The position numbers and the translations under genes were made by a program. A stretch of DNA of 10,736 nt from Saprospiraceae bacterium (lineage in GTDB: Bacteria > Bacteroidota > Bacteroidia > Chitinophagales > Saprospiraceae): positions 1 through 10,736 of the forward strand of contig JAEUUM010000380.1 in NCBI GenBank assembly GCA_016787375.1. Reading direction: 5' to 3'. The notes below the pieces were generated by a model, which did no database searches, was not told where the DNA came from, and saw nothing but the letters and a program-made list of their open reading frames with translations. Shown here piece by piece: positions 1-7,767 of this stretch (position 1 is the first letter of the stretch; every line of letters starts with the position of its first letter).

Positions 1-45
1 TTTATAATGTGAATTCATTTGATATGCTTAAGTTTGCAGAATATT

Positions 46-924
46 ATGCAAAGCACAAAATATCATAAAGATACTAGTCACAAACCCGGAAGGTTGTATT
101 CAACTCTGAGTATGACTTTGGTACTGTTTCTTGCCGGGGCATTTGTTGTTTTTGTTCTGAATACAGATGATCTGATCAAAAATTTTAAAGAAAATTTAGA
201 CTTAATCATCGAAATAAAAACAGATGTTCCAAGAGATGATGCCCGACTTTTGTTGAAAAAAATAGAAGTTAACGATTGTATTAAAATCGGTAGCTCAAGT
301 TTTGTAACTCGTGAAGAAGGTTTTAATTTTCTAAAAAAACAGCTTGGTCAAGACGTAAATGTACCCGTTATTGAAAATCCGCTTTTTGATGTCATTAAGT
401 TCAACTTAAATACAGCGTGTATCGAAAAAAATAAGGTAAATTCACTTATTACAAGCATCAAACAAAACAGTCAGGTAAACGAAGTCTATTTTCCGATAGA
501 TCTTGTATCCGGAATATCAGTTAATATTAAAAAAGGTGCTCAGCTTTTGCTTATTTTGAGCATTATTTTTGGAATAATAGCCGTAATTATCATACACAAC
601 ACCGTCAAACTTGCTCTTTACGCCAATCGTTTTACCATAAAAACAATGGAAATGGTTGGAGCGAGCAGTGCAACGATAAAAAGACCATTTCTGGCCTCTG
701 CTTTGGGTATTGGCCTCTGGTCAGGGCTCTATGCTTCAATCCTATTGATTTGTTTGCTGATGTTTTTAGCACAAAAATTCCCGGATTTTATCGCCTTCAA
801 TAATACGCTTAGACTTATTTGGATTGTCGGCGGTATGATTGTTTCAGGAATATTTATATCATTCTTCATAACATGGTTTGTCATTAATCGTTATATTGGC
901 AGAAAAATTGAAACTTTATATTAA
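46..924 (+). CDS. ftsX: Cell division protein FtsX (ABC transporter permease subunit)
   Basis: Inner-membrane permease-like partner of the ATPase FtsE. The pair acts at the division site and is known to control peptidoglycan hydrolases. The 292-residue protein has the FtsX layout: a short cytoplasmic N-terminus, membrane helix 1 at about residues 20-40, a periplasmic domain at 41-160, then helices at about 165-187, 217-241 and 258-281. The stretch NRFTIKTMEMVGA (194-206) just after helix 2 is the most typical motif of the FtsX C-terminal domain, and NPLF (111-114) sits where homologues have NPLP. I chose the ATG at 46. A TTG at 19 in the same frame would add nine residues with no family support. 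No Shine-Dalgarno is visible, as is usual in Bacteroidota. FtsE is not next to it. The next gene starts 12 bases after the stop, so this looks like the first gene of an operon. Confidence 0.93.
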   Translation: MQSTKYHKDTSHKPGRLYSTLSMTLVLFLAGAFVVFVLNTDDLIKNFKENLDLIIEIKTDVPRDDARLLLKKIEVNDCIKIGSSSFVTREEGFNFLKKQLGQDVNVPVIENPLFDVIKFNLNTACIEKNKVNSLITSIKQNSQVNEVYFPIDLVSGISVNIKKGAQLLLILSIIFGIIAVIIIHNTVKLALYANRFTIKTMEMVGASSATIKRPFLASALGIGLWSGLYASILLICLLMFLAQKFPDFIAFNNTLRLIWIVGGMIVSGIFISFFITWFVINRYIGRKIETLY

Positions 925-936
925 TCGTACAATAAT

Positions 937-1257
937 ATGAGCAAATCTAATCCTAAAAAGGTAGTAACCACTACATCAAATACCACCACAAGAGCAAAGG
1001 TCGAATCTTCAACATCTCGTAAATCATCTTCCATATTAGGTTCAAAAGAAGAACTAATTTTCTCAAAAACCAACTACAAATGGATGGGTATTGGATTGGG
1101 ATTGATTTTACTAGGAATGCTTCTTATGGCGGGAGGTGCGATGCCAAATGCTGATACCTGGGACCCCAACATAATATATTCAGCAAGGAGAACCGTTTTG
1201 GCTCCGATATTTATTTTATCAGGGCTTGTGGTTCAGATTTACGCAATTTTCAAGTAA
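937..1257 (+). CDS. DUF3098 family small membrane protein
   Basis: A 106-residue protein of unknown function that matches the DUF3098 family of Bacteroidota. The first 35 residues are rich in Ser, Thr and Lys and probably disordered. They are followed by the family signature: an F-x-x-x-NY segment (42-47), then a glycine-rich first membrane helix (about 49-68) ending in LMAGGA. A second helix lies at about 88-105. Both ends are probably cytoplasmic, given the basic N-terminal tail and the terminal Lys. In Bacteroidota this gene commonly sits between ftsX and uppP, as here, which suggests a role in envelope growth or division, though none has been shown to my knowledge. It starts 12 bases after ftsX and ends 22 bases before uppP, so co-transcription is likely. 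The family call is from memory of the motif. Confidence 0.88.
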   Translation: MSKSNPKKVVTTTSNTTTRAKVESSTSRKSSSILGSKEELIFSKTNYKWMGIGLGLILLGMLLMAGGAMPNADTWDPNIIYSARRTVLAPIFILSGLVVQIYAIFK

Positions 1258-1279
1258 TTTTTCGTTTTAAGTTTTTTGT

Positions 1280-2086
1280 ATGGATGTTTTTCAAGCAATC
1301 ATCATAGCCATTGTTGAGGGATTGACTGAGTTTTTACCAATTTCATCGACAGGGCACATGGTAATTGTGTCTTCAATCATGGGCATAGCCGAAAATGATT
1401 TTGTTAAATTATTTGAAGTGGTTATACAATTGGCAGCTATATTGGCTGTCGTAATTATGTATTGGAAGAAGTTTTTTGATTTCAAAAATTTGAGGTTTTA
1501 TCTGCTTCTCATTGTTGCCACAATTCCAGCTCTCATTGTAGGCGCTCTTCTAAAAAGTCATGTTGATAAAATGCTTGAAAGTCCGTTGATCATTGCATTG
1601 ATCTTGCTTTTAGGTGGCATAGTATTGCTGTTTATCGATGATTTTTTTAAAAAGAATCATATATCACACGAATCTGAAATGTCAAATAAAAACGGATTGA
1701 TTATTGGTGTGTTTCAAACACTGTCAGTGATTCTTCCCGGATTAAGCAGAAGTGCAGCAACCATTATTGGCGGAATGCAACAAGGGTTGACAAGAAAATT
1801 TGCTGCGGAATTTTCCTTTTTTCTTGCTGTACCTACCATGTTTGCCGCTACTATCAAAAGCTTATACGATGTCTACAAGGAATCTCCTGAAATTTTAAAT
1901 ACAGAAAATCTCGACTTATTGATGATTGGGAATGTCGTGGCATTCGTTGTTGCCTATCTTTCAATAAAATTTTTCATAGGATACCTTAGTAAAAATGGTT
2001 TTAAAATGTTTGGATATTATAGAATTTTACTTGGTGCTACCATCCTGATTTTACACTTTTCAGGATTCAAATTATTCACTCATTGA
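1280..2086 (+). CDS. uppP: Undecaprenyl-diphosphate phosphatase UppP (BacA)
   Basis: Integral membrane phosphatase (EC 3.6.1.27). It converts undecaprenyl diphosphate to undecaprenyl phosphate, recycling the lipid carrier for peptidoglycan and other surface polymers. Its activity often gives bacitracin tolerance. The length of 268 residues is typical. The first catalytic motif EGLTEFLPISSTGH is at 13-26, with E13, E17, S23 and H26 matching E. coli E17, E21, S27 and H30. The second motif PGLSRS is at 153-158, with R157 matching the catalytic arginine R174. Hydrophobic segments occupy most of the rest, consistent with the inverted-repeat polytopic fold. The stop overlaps the truB start by one base (TGATG), so translational coupling is likely. 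Nothing is missing. Confidence 0.97.
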   Translation: MDVFQAIIIAIVEGLTEFLPISSTGHMVIVSSIMGIAENDFVKLFEVVIQLAAILAVVIMYWKKFFDFKNLRFYLLLIVATIPALIVGALLKSHVDKMLESPLIIALILLLGGIVLLFIDDFFKKNHISHESEMSNKNGLIIGVFQTLSVILPGLSRSAATIIGGMQQGLTRKFAAEFSFFLAVPTMFAATIKSLYDVYKESPEILNTENLDLLMIGNVVAFVVAYLSIKFFIGYLSKNGFKMFGYYRILLGATILILHFSGFKLFTH

Positions 2087-2820
2087 TGATAGAAAGTCAA
2101 AATCCAACCCTGGAATCATTTCTTGAAGCCCAAGTTGTATTGATTGATAAACCGCTCGACTGGACATCTTTTGATGTTGTAAACAGATTGAGGATAACAC
2201 TTTGCCGTAAGCTAAAAGTCAGAAAACTGAAAGTTGGTCATGCCGGAACACTTGATCCTAAAGCTACGGGATTGCTCATAATCTGCACAGGTAGAGCAAC
2301 CAAAAGAATTACAGAATTTCAAGATCAAGCCAAAACTTATACAGGTGAATTCGCACTTGGTAGCACAAGACCATCTTTTGATGTTGAAACTGAAATTGAT
2401 GGTTATTTTCCAACTGAGCACATCAACAGTGAGCTTCTAGGGGTTGCAACAAATTCCTTTTTAGGGAATCAATTACAGATGCCACCGGTTTATTCTGCCA
2501 TAAAACAAGACGGGAAGCCGGTTTATCAAAAGGCCCATAAGGGTGAAGCAGATACTGTAGTCATGCAGCCTAGGGAAGTTGAAATATATGACTTCAAGAC
2601 ATACGCTGATGGTTTTCCACTGGTTAATTTTGAAGTAAAATGCAGCAAAGGGACTTACATAAGGTCATTGGCAAGTGACTTTGGAAAGAGACTTGACTCA
2701 GGAGCATACTTGAACAAACTCAGAAGAACCGCCATTGGTGATTATTCTGTAAATGATGCCTGGGATCTAAAGGAACTAATAACTTACATCGAAAACTATC
2801 CTGCAACAATTCCTTCTTAG
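2086..2820 (+). CDS. truB: tRNA pseudouridine(55) synthase TruB
   Basis: Isomerises U55 to pseudouridine in the T-loop of tRNAs (EC 5.4.99.25). The 244-residue protein carries the TruB catalytic motif AGTLDPKATG, with the catalytic aspartate at residue 57. It is preceded by the conserved IDKPLDWTSFDVV segment (20-32) and followed later by CSKGTYIRSLASDFG, the conserved core motif near the end of the fold. The C-terminal RNA-binding PUA-like domain of enterobacterial TruB is absent, and the short form seen here is usual in Bacteroidota. I chose the ATG at 2086, which shares one base with the uppP stop. A TTG at 2083 is in frame but less likely. The stop overlaps by four bases the end of the convergent gene on the other strand, leaving no room for an intergenic terminator. 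Confidence 0.96.
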   Translation: MIESQNPTLESFLEAQVVLIDKPLDWTSFDVVNRLRITLCRKLKVRKLKVGHAGTLDPKATGLLIICTGRATKRITEFQDQAKTYTGEFALGSTRPSFDVETEIDGYFPTEHINSELLGVATNSFLGNQLQMPPVYSAIKQDGKPVYQKAHKGEADTVVMQPREVEIYDFKTYADGFPLVNFEVKCSKGTYIRSLASDFGKRLDSGAYLNKLRRTAIGDYSVNDAWDLKELITYIENYPATIPS

Positions 2821-4091
2821 GTTTTCCTTTGTTTTTTCTTGGCAGCTGGAAACAGTATGTTGTTTAAAATAAGCCTGTAACCAGGAGAATTAGGATGCAA
2901 ATCAAGATCGGTAGGAGGGTCGTTAACTCTGTGTTGATAGTCTTCAGGATCATGGCCTCCATAAAAGGTCCAGGTTCCATACCCGTATTCGTTGTGGATG
3001 TATCTTACTTCATTCATGGAAGCAGTTTCTCCCATGACCAACACACCGGGTTTAACATATTGCTTCTTAAATGCGGTTGTTTGACCCATGAACCCTTTCA
3101 CAGTACGTGTATGGTTTTGGGTCAACATAGTAGGTATAGGGTCCCACTTTGCCGAAAAATCAAATAACGTAAAGTAATCATTTTCAGGTTGAATCGGTCG
3201 ATCTGTGGTATGGTCAATGCTTGAAAACTCATATTCCATCGGATTGGTGACAAGTGTCCAGTCTTTAAATGCCAGACATTTGTCATAATTCATCTTGCTG
3301 TTCATGTTTGGGTCTGCGCCATCTCCATCAAAAATTTGAGCACAAATATCAACACCCTCAGCAGCCAAAGCTATATCATAAGAGTCAGTTGCAGAACACA
3401 TTGCAAACATAAAGCCCCCGCCACCTACAAATTCCTTTATCTTTTTAGCAACAGCCAATTTGCATTGTGATACTTTTGAAAAACCCAAACTTTTGGCCAG
3501 TGCTTCACTTTTTTCAACCTGAATTTTATACCATGCAGCGGTACTGTAACTTGCATAGAACTTACCATACTGCCCGGTGAAGTCTTCATGATGTAAATGA
3601 AGCCAATCGTATTCAGCTAGTTTGTCTTCTAATACTTCTCTGTCATAAACAACATCATAAGGAATCTCTGCATAGGTTAGAACCAAAGTAACTGCATCAT
3701 CCCAGGGTTGTATTTTTTCACCAAAATCATTGACATCAGGAGTATACACACAAATCTTAGGGGCTTTTTCAAGCTTAATTACATCTTGATTTACTTCAGG
3801 ATTGGCAATTTCTTGCCTAATGTTGGCAAATTCACCATCCGAAATGATTTTGTAACTAATACCTCTTGTTTTACATTCAGATTCAAAAGAAGGTATAGCC
3901 CTAAATGCAAAGCTTCCGCCTTCATAGTTTAAAAGCCAAAATGCTTCTGCTCCATTTGACAAAACCCAATATGTAATTCCGTATGCTTTTAAATGATTTT
4001 TTTGACTTTCGTCCATTGGTACCAAGATGTAGGCCGCATGAACATAAACCTGAATTAAAATAAATATGATTGTAAAAATGATTTTTCTCAT
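2817..4091 (-). CDS. Exported protein of the Bacteroidota family labelled 'asparagine synthetase B'; real function unknown
   Basis: A 424-residue protein with a clear signal peptide: Met-Arg-Lys, a hydrophobic core, and a likely cut after A19 (VHA). It therefore acts outside the cytoplasm. It resembles along its length a conserved Bacteroidota family that databases name asparagine synthetase B. That name does not fit the sequence: there is no Cys-2 glutaminase nucleophile and no SGGLDSS ATP-binding loop. The segment at 110-415 instead recalls a class I glutamine-amidotransferase-like fold. GGGG (223-226) is followed by a nucleophile-elbow-like FAMCSATDS with C232, and YGGHDPED with H380 and E383 lies near the end. 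A histidine-rich motif, DWLHLHHEDF, is at 162-171. The tail is basic (KKKQRKT). These fold and active-site readings are inference. The gene stands alone, convergent with truB, with a candidate promoter at 4157-4164. Confidence 0.82.
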   Translation of the reverse strand: MRKIIFTIIFILIQVYVHAAYILVPMDESQKNHLKAYGITYWVLSNGAEAFWLLNYEGGSFAFRAIPSFESECKTRGISYKIISDGEFANIRQEIANPEVNQDVIKLEKAPKICVYTPDVNDFGEKIQPWDDAVTLVLTYAEIPYDVVYDREVLEDKLAEYDWLHLHHEDFTGQYGKFYASYSTAAWYKIQVEKSEALAKSLGFSKVSQCKLAVAKKIKEFVGGGGFMFAMCSATDSYDIALAAEGVDICAQIFDGDGADPNMNSKMNYDKCLAFKDWTLVTNPMEYEFSSIDHTTDRPIQPENDYFTLFDFSAKWDPIPTMLTQNHTRTVKGFMGQTTAFKKQYVKPGVLVMGETASMNEVRYIHNEYGYGTWTFYGGHDPEDYQHRVNDPPTDLDLHPNSPGYRLILNNILFPAAKKKQRKT

Positions 4092-4421
4092 GTAAAAATT
4101 CTATTTGACCTTAAAACGCTAAAAAGCACTTCTTGTTCCATATCAAACGATACCGGCAAAGGTATATTTTGAAAGATTTTGGATTTAATCGAAAAATAAT
4201 GTTAAAGTATTTCGTTTAAAATCCACCTTTAGACTATATGAACACGTCATGATTTTATTTGAAAGATTATTTTCATCTTTAAAATATTCTATTTGTAAGC
4301 TGTCTCTTTACGTTTCGGTGAAACTAGGGGCAACTAAATGGCTGTTTTTGCGTTTCTAAAACGATGAAAACTAAGGGTAAATTAAATGGATATTTGCTCT
4401 TTTAACAGTTTAAGAAACATT
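4092..4421. other. Divergent intergenic region, no gene seen
   Basis: This AT-rich stretch separates the exported-protein gene (leftward) from the vWA gene (rightward). The leftward strand has one exact -7 consensus match (4157-4164). The rightward strand has none, only near matches such as TTTATTTG at 4254, TCTATTTG at 4288 and GATATTTG at 4389. A weak hairpin, AAAGAT (4262-4267) with ATCTTT (4275-4280), has no GC-rich stem and no T-run suited to a terminator. I see no open frame of useful length, tRNA or riboswitch core. The last 36 bases could instead be the N-terminus of the vWA protein if the ATG at 4386 is used. Confidence 0.6.
4157..4164 (-). promoter_or_regulatory. Candidate -7 promoter element for the exported protein gene
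   Basis: On the minus strand this reads TACCTTTG, an exact match to the Bacteroidota -7 consensus TAnnTTTG. Transcription would start roughly 60 bases before the ATG whose complement is at 4089-4091. No clear TTTG-type -33 element is found at the usual distance, so the call rests on one box only. Confidence 0.35.
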
Positions 4422-6533
4422 ATGGCCTTACATCTTTTAAGTATTTCTTTTCAATATCCTGCTTGGTACTTTATATTCTGTCTGGCAATAGCTACTTTGG
4501 GTTCAATCATATTGTATTATGGTTTTGATCAGTTCCCGGGTCAACCAGAATGGCTGAGAAAGGTATTGTTTGCGTTGCGTTTTTTAACATTGTTGATATT
4601 GAGTATTCTTTTGCTGTCACCTATTCTTAAATCAAAAAATACGGAAGTTAAAAAACCTGTTATTGTTATAGCGCAGGATGTTTCAGAGTCGATTTCAATA
4701 GATCAATCCAAGGAAAAACTCGAAAAATACAGTCAAGATTTACAAAAGCTCGCATCATCATTCGGTAATGATTACGATGTTAAAACATATAGTTTTGGTG
4801 AAAATATTAGAGAAGGATTAGATTCAAAGTTCGCAGATAAATCAACCAATATTTCTGATTTATTGACAGATGTGTCTGATATTTACAATAACCAGAATTT
4901 AGGTGCCATTGTTTTGGCAACAGATGGGGTTTTCAATCAGGGAAGTGACCCGGCCTATACTGCAGCTAAGGTTGTTGTCCCTGTTTATCCGGTTGCCTTG
5001 GGAGATACCATTCCTAAAAAGGATCTTTACATCAAAAAGATATTTCACAACAATATTGCCTATCTAAAAGATAAATTTACCATCCAAATTGATATTGCCG
5101 CCCGCAATTGCCAGGGAAAAACTACGCAATGGCAAATTTCAAGAGTAGAAGGCAAGGCTGATAATGTCCTTCAAAGAGGTTCTGTTTCCATCGATGGCAA
5201 AGATTTCTTTAAATCTATGGATCTTGTACTGGATGCAGACAAGTCCGGAGTGCAGCATTACAGGCTTACATTGAGTAAAGTTGATGGTGAAATAACCACT
5301 GTAAACAATACAAAAGATATCTACGTAGACATAATTGATGCAAGACTAAAGATACTAATTCTTGCTAATGGCCCGCATCCTGATATTTCGGCTATCAAAC
5401 AAGTTGTTTCTAATAATCAGAATTATGTGGTTGAGTCTGCCTTGATAGCTGACTTGAAGGTAAAACCGACAGATTATGATTTTGTAATTCTTCATCAATT
5501 GCCTGCAAAGAATACGGATATTTCCAATGTTCTACAACAGTTGGATACCAAGAAGATTCCCAGGTTATTTATTCTGGGTAGCCAATCTGATCTTTATAAA
5601 TTCAATAAAGTACAATCTTTGATTTCTATAAATGGGGATGGTCGAAATTTGAATGAAGCTCAAGCCTCTTTTGCTGCCGGATTCAGTTTGTTTACAATTG
5701 ATCCTAATCTTAGTCAAAATGTTGGGCAGTTTCCGCCTTTAACCACTTTATTTGGAGAATACAAGATAACAGGTAATGCCAAAGTTTTACTCAACCAAAA
5801 AATAGGAAAAGTAGAGACAAGCTATCCTCTGCTTCTTTTTGGCGAATTTAATGGTATCAAAACGGGCATATTATGTGGCGAAGGTATTTGGAGATGGAGG
5901 TTTTTTGATTTTCTCCAGCGCAAAAATCAGGAAAATATTGATCAACTCATTGATAAAACAATACAATACTTATCTGTTAAGGAAGATAAGCGCAAGTTTA
6001 GGGTTGTTTTGCCTAAGAATGTTTTTCTTGAGAATGAACAGATCACATTTGATGCAGAACTGTACAATAATTCTTACGAATTAATCAATGAAGGAGATGT
6101 CAACATGGTAATCAAAAATGAAAATGGAAAGGAATTTCCTTATACTTTTTCAAAGACAGGCCACTATTATACACTGAACGGAGGATATTATCCACCGGGT
6201 ACTTACAGCTTTGTTGCAAAGACGCTTTCCGGTGGTAAAACTGAATCTTTTACTGGTAAGTTTGAAGTCCAGGCAGTTCAATTGGAATTGTTCGAAACGA
6301 CTGCTAATCACGGAATATTGAAATTACTGGCTCAGTCAACGGGAGGCACTGTCGTATATCAGGACCAATTGTCAAGCTTGAAGGAAATAATATCTAAATC
6401 AGACAAGATCAAACCTGTGTTATACCAAACCAATCTAACAAGACCAATTATTAATTTGAAATCATTGTTTTTCTTATTGTTAACTTTGCTGTCTTTAGAA
6501 TGGTTCATGCGAAGATATTTTGGGAGTTATTAA
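4422..6533 (+). CDS. Membrane-anchored von Willebrand factor A domain protein
   Basis: A 703-residue protein anchored at both ends. Two hydrophobic helices lie at about residues 12-33 and 47-69, and one near the C-terminus at about 680-696 is followed by a basic tail (RRYF). Between them a large soluble part most likely faces the periplasm. It begins with a vWA domain (about 79-195) with metal-ion-site residues DVSES (D86, S88, S90) and ATDG (D168). The middle (about 308-520) looks like the amidotransferase-like fold found in this protein type, including CGEGIWRWRFFDF near 485-497. A beta-sandwich-like segment follows at 525-618. Function is unknown; such proteins resemble the BatA/BatB group. 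Start choice: the ATG at 4422 gives the short N-terminus before YPAW usual for the family. The ATG at 4386 adds 12 residues and has AAGGG eight bases upstream, so it cannot be excluded. The bshB1 gene follows after 13 bases. Confidence 0.85.
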   Translation: MALHLLSISFQYPAWYFIFCLAIATLGSIILYYGFDQFPGQPEWLRKVLFALRFLTLLILSILLLSPILKSKNTEVKKPVIVIAQDVSESISIDQSKEKLEKYSQDLQKLASSFGNDYDVKTYSFGENIREGLDSKFADKSTNISDLLTDVSDIYNNQNLGAIVLATDGVFNQGSDPAYTAAKVVVPVYPVALGDTIPKKDLYIKKIFHNNIAYLKDKFTIQIDIAARNCQGKTTQWQISRVEGKADNVLQRGSVSIDGKDFFKSMDLVLDADKSGVQHYRLTLSKVDGEITTVNNTKDIYVDIIDARLKILILANGPHPDISAIKQVVSNNQNYVVESALIADLKVKPTDYDFVILHQLPAKNTDISNVLQQLDTKKIPRLFILGSQSDLYKFNKVQSLISINGDGRNLNEAQASFAAGFSLFTIDPNLSQNVGQFPPLTTLFGEYKITGNAKVLLNQKIGKVETSYPLLLFGEFNGIKTGILCGEGIWRWRFFDFLQRKNQENIDQLIDKTIQYLSVKEDKRKFRVVLPKNVFLENEQITFDAELYNNSYELINEGDVNMVIKNENGKEFPYTFSKTGHYYTLNGGYYPPGTYSFVAKTLSGGKTESFTGKFEVQAVQLELFETTANHGILKLLAQSTGGTVVYQDQLSSLKEIISKSDKIKPVLYQTNLTRPIINLKSLFFLLLTLLSLEWFMRRYFGSY

Positions 6534-6546
6534 TCTTTAAGATTTT

Positions 6547-7269
6547 ATGAAATTAGATATACTTGCCATTGGAGTTCATCCGGATGATGTGGAACTGGCA
6601 TGCAGTGGTACTTTACTTCATTATATAGAGGCCAATAAAAAGGTAGGTTTGCTTGATTTGACAAAGGGCGAATTGGGTACGCGTGGAAATGCGAAACTCA
6701 GAACAGAGGAAGCAATGAAGGCCGCTGAGTTAATGGGGGCGTTGATAAGGGTTCAGTTGGATCTTCCTGACGGTTTTTTTGAAATTAATAAGGATAGCAT
6801 TATTCCGATTATGGAGGTTATTCGAAAGTATAAACCTACAATTGTTTTTGCAAACAGTAATGATGATCGACACCCTGACCATGGTAGAGCAGCAAAACTT
6901 GTTGCAGATGCTTGTTATTATTCAGGGTTAATAAAAATAGAAACATTTGACTCGAATACCGGCCAATTACAAGAGCCATGGCGCCCTGAAATTGTTTTAC
7001 ATTACATACAGGACTATAACCTGGAGCCTGATTTCGTATTTGATATCACCCCACATTTTGCGAAGAAAATTGAGTTGATAAAGACGTTTGGATCCCAGTT
7101 TTATGATCCTGATTCAAAAGAACCGGAGTCCCCCATTTCAGGAAAAGACTTTCTGGAGTTTATAGAAGCAAGAGCCCGAAACTTCGGTCGACCTGCGGGC
7201 ATGACGTTTGCAGAAGGCTATCAGGTAAATAGGATTTTCGGTGTAAAGGACCTATTTGAATTAGTCTGA
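6547..7269 (+). CDS. bshB1: Bacillithiol biosynthesis deacetylase BshB1 (PIG-L/LmbE family)
   Basis: Zinc-dependent deacetylase that removes the acetyl group from N-acetylglucosaminyl-malate, the second step of bacillithiol synthesis. The product then receives cysteine from BshC. The 240-residue cytoplasmic protein has the PIG-L family metal and catalytic motif HPDD at 11-14 and the second motif HPDH at 109-112. H11, D14 and H112 are the expected zinc ligands and D13 the general base. The segment LTKGELGTRG (38-47) is typical of the BshB1 group. There is no signal peptide. BshA and BshC genes are not in the window, so membership in the pathway rests on sequence type alone. A related PIG-L deacetylase acting on another sugar is the main alternative. 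The gene is 13 bases after the vWA gene and converges with the outer membrane protein gene across 18 bases. Confidence 0.92.
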   Translation: MKLDILAIGVHPDDVELACSGTLLHYIEANKKVGLLDLTKGELGTRGNAKLRTEEAMKAAELMGALIRVQLDLPDGFFEINKDSIIPIMEVIRKYKPTIVFANSNDDRHPDHGRAAKLVADACYYSGLIKIETFDSNTGQLQEPWRPEIVLHYIQDYNLEPDFVFDITPHFAKKIELIKTFGSQFYDPDSKEPESPISGKDFLEFIEARARNFGRPAGMTFAEGYQVNRIFGVKDLFELV

Positions 7270-7287
7270 TTGCCAATCCATTAAAAC

Positions 7288-7767
7288 CTACATGGCTGCC
7301 TTTTTCTTTGCTGAGTTAAATCTGTAACCTACTGAGAGTTGTCCAAGACCTGTTATCTGAGAATCATCATTTTTAGAATTACCAAAATTTCGACCCAATC
7401 CTCCTCCTATTTCAAAAGTGATTTTCCTTTTTGATAACCATTTGTATCCAACATAAAATCCCAAGCCGGGACCGTCATCCGTGCCATCATCTGCGAGATA
7501 ATTAAAAAACATACCTATGTGAAATTTATCATTTCCTTTATCCGGAGCAAAATAATATTTACCCAATACTGAAAAAATTGCACCTTCTCCCTCAGGGGCA
7601 AAAATCACACCCGGTTCAATTCCTATGTCATCGTTGAGGAGAAACTCTGCATTTATCTGCCAAAGATTGAAAGGCATGAAAATCGGATTGATTTTTAATT
7701 CAACTGACTGAGCAGTTGCACTCTTGAAAGCCATCAGGCAGATGATTAAAATGAAAATCTTCTTCAT
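7288..7767 (-). CDS. Small outer membrane beta-barrel protein (DUF3575-like)
   Basis: A 159-residue protein with a signal peptide (MKK, hydrophobic core, likely cut after A19 at ATA before Gln). The mature part alternates polar and hydrophobic residues in short strands, with aromatic residues at strand ends, which suggests an eight-strand barrel. The segment GLGFYVGYKW (101-110), the following FEIGGGLGRNFG (118-129) and the terminal VGYRF (146-150) resemble the DUF3575 / small porin-like family of Bacteroidota. The usual barrel ends with the aromatic residue F150. Here nine more residues (NSAKKKAAM) follow. Function is unknown. The gene lies 53 bases downstream of the carboxyltransferase gene on the same strand and may be read through from it. 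Upstream is a near match to the -7 element, TTAATTTG on the minus strand, so an independent promoter is possible. Confidence 0.8.
   Translation of the reverse strand: MKKIFILIICLMAFKSATAQSVELKINPIFMPFNLWQINAEFLLNDDIGIEPGVIFAPEGEGAIFSVLGKYYFAPDKGNDKFHIGMFFNYLADDGTDDGPGLGFYVGYKWLSKRKITFEIGGGLGRNFGNSKNDDSQITGLGQLSVGYRFNSAKKKAAM

Noticed and set aside
29..36. TAAGTTTG, an exact match to the TAnnTTTG promoter element just upstream of ftsX
   Set aside because: It lies only nine bases before the chosen ATG, which would leave almost no leader, and no proper -33 box is visible so close to the window edge.
19..45. TTG-initiated nine-residue extension of FtsX
   Set aside because: There is a good in-frame ATG at 46, and FtsX proteins of this group begin shortly before the first helix.
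2895..3167. Open frame of 90 codons on the plus strand
   Set aside because: It lies wholly inside the well-supported exported-protein gene on the other strand and shows no recognisable protein features.
4262..4280. Hairpin AAAGAT / ATCTTT in the divergent intergenic region
   Set aside because: The six-base stem has one G-C pair and no following T-run; it lies between divergent genes, where no terminator is needed.
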